Shown: piece by piece, positions 44,744-46,247 of the stretch
Layout: each line of letters starts with the position of its first letter
Position numbering within the stretch: position 1 is the stretch's first letter
Assembly: GCA_003697105.1 (NCBI GenBank)
Contig: RFFQ01000168.1
Location: 1 to 46,247 of the forward strand
Origin: Gemmatimonadota bacterium
GTDB taxonomy: Bacteria; 4572-55; J002
DNA length: 46,247 bases
Reading direction: 5' to 3'
Made by a program: the position numbers and the translations under genes
Notes under the pieces: generated by a model
Databases searched by the model: none
What the model saw: the letters and a program-made list of their open reading frames with translations, nothing else
Told to the model about the DNA's origin: nothing

Positions 44744-44800
44744 AGTTCCTTCCACCTTAGCATTAAGGTTTTTGGGATAAGATATAGACATGATTTCCTC
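44744..44800 (-). promoter_or_regulatory. Two competing ribosome-binding sites and starts
   Basis: ATG 44741-44743 is preceded by A-rich GGTGG and AAGGA (44747-44756), spacing 8 or 3 bases, and gives a normal 32-residue signal peptide. ATG 44789-44791 is preceded by GAGG (44797-44800), spacing 5, the better-placed site, but would add 16 residues (with Glu and Lys) before the signal peptide. I prefer 44743 for the protein, with 44791 as a real alternative. Confidence 0.6.
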
Positions 44801-44969
44801 AAGTTCTGGTGCGGTGATAGAGCAAATCTTATACCCCCACCGGAGGGCTAGGCACTGCCTACGTTTACCACCGCAGATAAACATCCAGAGCACCGGATGA
44901 TAGGTCTCAAATCACCGATATTTTTTATAACTTCAAGAATCCAAATGATATAAATAGGGTAACTTAACA

Positions 44970-44986
44970 TTTTACTTGAAGTAAAA
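44970..44986. promoter_or_regulatory. Perfect 17-bp palindrome, operator-like
   Basis: TTTTACTTGAAGTAAAA: two 8-base arms around a single central base. It lies directly at the transcription start expected from the promoter at 44988-45014, a typical repressor position. The regulator is unknown. Confidence 0.5.
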
Positions 44987-44987
44987 C

Positions 44988-45014
44988 TTTATCATAGATT
45001 TGATCGGTTGTCAA
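44988..45014 (-). promoter_or_regulatory. Putative promoter of the giant gene
   Basis: On the minus strand a consensus TTGACA (45014-45009) is followed after 15 bases by GATAAA (44993-44988), a 4/6 match to the -10 consensus. TATGAT overlaps it at 44996-44991 but with a spacer of only 12. The expected start is near 44980, leaving a leader of about 240 nt before ATG 44743. The -35 is convincing, the -10 is weak. Confidence 0.45.
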
Positions 45015-45393
45015 GAGAATTTTTGAAGCAAATACGGTTAGAAATGGGGTGACTTCAGACCGGAAAAAACAGAGATATTACAAGAACAGAACATTATAAA
45101 AAGATATTTATTACCAACAAGTTACAATGAAAGTAATATTGGGGAAAGAACGACGGATTTTTAGCTCTTTCTCGGCAAAATTACCTCAGGAAACAAAGCG
45201 CGGACCACCCTCCATTTTCTCCACCGGGCGGTTGCCAAAGCCGGTTCAAAACGATGTGTCAAAAAAGCGAACATCCCCCCTCACCGGAACTTTTTCCTTG
45301 CCAAACCTACTAAATTTTACTACCTGTTACGAACGCAAATCAGCCAGAATCTCACATCACGTTTATCTTCCCCCAACATCAGGATAGCGGGCA
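45015..45393. other. AT-rich intergenic region between divergent genes
   Basis: Divergent spacer upstream of the giant gene and the zinc-finger gene. A plus-strand frame at 45127-45387 (86 codons) has no ribosome-binding site and no recognisable motif, so I do not call it a gene, though it ends just before the next start. No clear plus-strand promoter is seen. The stretch 45061-45120 is strongly AT-rich. Confidence 0.5.
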
Positions 45394-45906
45394 GTGGCAG
45401 TTTTCACTTTCAAAGTCCAAAAACTCATCTGTTCCCATTGCGGACAACCGGTTGACCCCGCTCAAATAAAATTAGCGTATTTCGCCAAATCGCGCGGTCA
45501 ATTGGATAAATTTGATCGCTCAAAAATGGAGATCGCCGTGTTCAAACATGCCTTTCCCAATCTGGAATTGGCACAACCCCTGAATGCCCGTAAAAGCCTG
45601 ACAGAAGAGCCTACCATTGTTTACGGCATCGCCCTACTGCACCCCAATTGCGAATTGATCATGGAATCTTGGCTGGAATATTTGGTTGGATTCAGCGTGC
45701 GATTGCAAACTAAAACGGGTGAAGGTTTTGTGATGATGCCCAACCCCTTACCGGAATCCATCACCGGTACCATCTCCACCGAGTGCGTGATTTGCGCCAA
45801 ATCCATTTTTCATAATGGGAAGGAATTTTATGTAGCGTTATGGGATGAGGAAGAATTTGTGTTTTGCAGTTCTCAATGCCTCCAGCAAGGCATCCCCGAG
45901 GATTAA
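45394..45906 (+). CDS. Zinc-finger protein with TRASH-like C-terminal motif, function unknown
   Basis: A 170-residue protein, soluble, with no signal peptide or membrane segment. It starts at GTG 45394 with AGGA (45381-45384) 9 bases upstream; the next ATG would remove the first zinc pair. Two metal sites are suggested: C13-x2-C16 paired with H83-x2-C86 (C-S-H-C-G and L-H-P-N-C), and C131-x2-C134 with C158-x3-C162 (E-C-V-I-C and F-C-S-S-Q-C), the latter resembling TRASH/MYM-type fingers. The middle part is mixed alpha/beta. It could be a metal-sensing or nucleic-acid-binding protein; there is no evidence for either beyond the cysteines. Divergent from the giant gene, so a shared regulatory region is possible. 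Confidence 0.75.
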   Translation: MAVFTFKVQKLICSHCGQPVDPAQIKLAYFAKSRGQLDKFDRSKMEIAVFKHAFPNLELAQPLNARKSLTEEPTIVYGIALLHPNCELIMESWLEYLVGFSVRLQTKTGEGFVMMPNPLPESITGTISTECVICAKSIFHNGKEFYVALWDEEEFVFCSSQCLQQGIPED

Positions 45907-46014
45907 CTGCTCCCAGAGAAATTCCGCATTGCCCCCATCCGCCTAAATTCGTTAATTCTTATCGTGGAACACTTAATAGAAAAGTCCATTAGCTCCCCTA
46001 AATGGAAATTCGTC

Positions 46015-46247
46015 ATGAGAACACAATCACAACTCCGAGCCGCCAAAGTTGGACTGCCACCCGGCACACTCTTACACCCTGCTGAGAACAAAACCAGCAA
46101 AACGAACATCAAACAGATGCACTATAACGAAACCCAGATAGACGAAACTCAGCTAGGTTCTGTTGACATTTAGCGTAACCATATCAATGTGGCTACGAAC
46201 TGTAAAAATGCCATAAATGACGTATCGAATTTATCAAAACGGGAAAA
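46015..46247 (+). pseudogene. CorA-type Mg/Co transporter, N-terminal remnant (interrupted)
   Basis: From ATG 46015 (the frame is open back to 45964) the translation contains G-L-P-P-G-T-L-L-H, closely like the conserved start of CorA-family magnesium/cobalt channels (typically A-G-L-P-P-G-T-L-V-H), followed by a T-K-I-like strand and N-E-T-Q-I-D-E-T-Q, like the CorA D-Y-D-E...E-K-E strand. A TAG stop lies at 46171-46173. Beyond it, in the same frame, H-I-N-V-A and A-I-N-D-V-S-N-L-S-K resemble the next CorA block (W-I-N-V-D-G...). This suggests a decayed gene with a nonsense codon, plus perhaps a small deletion. A sequencing error, or a chance short protein, remains possible. The gene runs off the right edge. 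Confidence 0.45.

Noticed and set aside
22250-43140. Recent tandem DNA duplication or assembly artefact
   Set aside because: The units differ strongly at DNA level and in length, so they are not collapsed or artificially repeated sequence.
3326-44743. RTX toxin or type I secreted adhesin (calcium nonapeptide repeats)
   Set aside because: No G-G-x-G-x-D-x-x-x repeats are present, and the protein has an N-terminal signal peptide and a FlgD-Ig-like end instead.
3326-44743. Polyketide or non-ribosomal peptide megasynthase
   Set aside because: No catalytic motifs of ketosynthase, adenylation or carrier domains; the whole chain is all-beta repeats.
45127-45387. 86-codon plus-strand frame before the zinc-finger gene
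   Set aside because: No ribosome-binding site before the ATG, no motif, and irregular composition. Its end close to the next start is probably chance.
45903-46112. 69-codon minus-strand frame starting with a lipoprotein-like segment (L-F-S-A-G-C)
   Set aside because: It overlaps the CorA-like remnant on the other strand, lacks a basic N-region, and reads like an antisense shadow.
1-46247. CRISPR arrays, tRNA or rRNA genes
   Set aside because: No short direct repeats with regular unique spacers outside the protein-coding repeats, and no cloverleaf or rRNA-like sequence was seen in the intergenic regions.

Overview
The window (46,247 bases, both ends cut through genes or gene remnants) is dominated by one giant gene. 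On the minus strand at 3326-44743 a single uninterrupted reading frame codes for a secreted protein of about 13,805 residues, about 90% of the window. It starts with a signal peptide, consists almost entirely of Ig-like and FlgD/CHU_C-like beta-sandwich repeats, and ends in a FlgD-Ig-like C-terminal domain. The next gene on the same strand, 75 bases downstream, codes for an outer-membrane beta-barrel protein of the PorV/PorQ (UPF0164) type. The pair suggests a giant surface or filament protein with an outer-membrane partner for export or anchoring.

Organism: a Gram-negative bacterium. The FlgD-Ig-like repeats and the PorV/PorQ-type barrel fit the Bacteroidota/FCB side or candidate phyla such as Poribacteria, KSB1, Latescibacterota or Omnitrophota. 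The sequence alone does not let me choose. The genes look vertically coherent and moderate in GC.

Layout: 1-633, fragment of an ISL3-family transposase (minus, broken). 637-1012, a strong extended -10 promoter and a structured leader. 1013-1486, small four-TM membrane protein (plus). 1508-1569, overlapping hairpins. 1613-2311, sfsA (plus). 2318-3250, PorV/PorQ-like barrel (minus, convergent with sfsA). 3269-3319, terminator-like hairpin. 3326-44743, the giant gene. 44744-45393, its upstream region with a TTGACA-type promoter and a perfect 17-bp palindrome over the expected start of transcription. 45394-45906, zinc-finger protein (plus). 46015-46247, a CorA-like N-terminal remnant with an in-frame stop.

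Inside the giant: (i) signal peptide and two FnIII-like halves; (ii) array A, 31 spaced FSPNGDG-type units with a period of about 660 bases (220 residues), each a FlgD-like domain followed by an Ig-like domain with an Asp-rich VDDD loop; (iii) array B, about 34 Ig-like domains of a second type, of which 24 form four copies of a six-domain super-repeat of about 3 kb (about 1,000 residues); (iv) a nested module marked by an E-D-W signature, found 15 times at different loop positions in at least three host-domain contexts; (v) a Pro/Glu-rich charged linker; (vi) the C-terminal domain. The nested module and the 3-kb super-repeat are the most likely undescribed structures here. Domain borders are read by eye and are good to roughly 10-20 residues.
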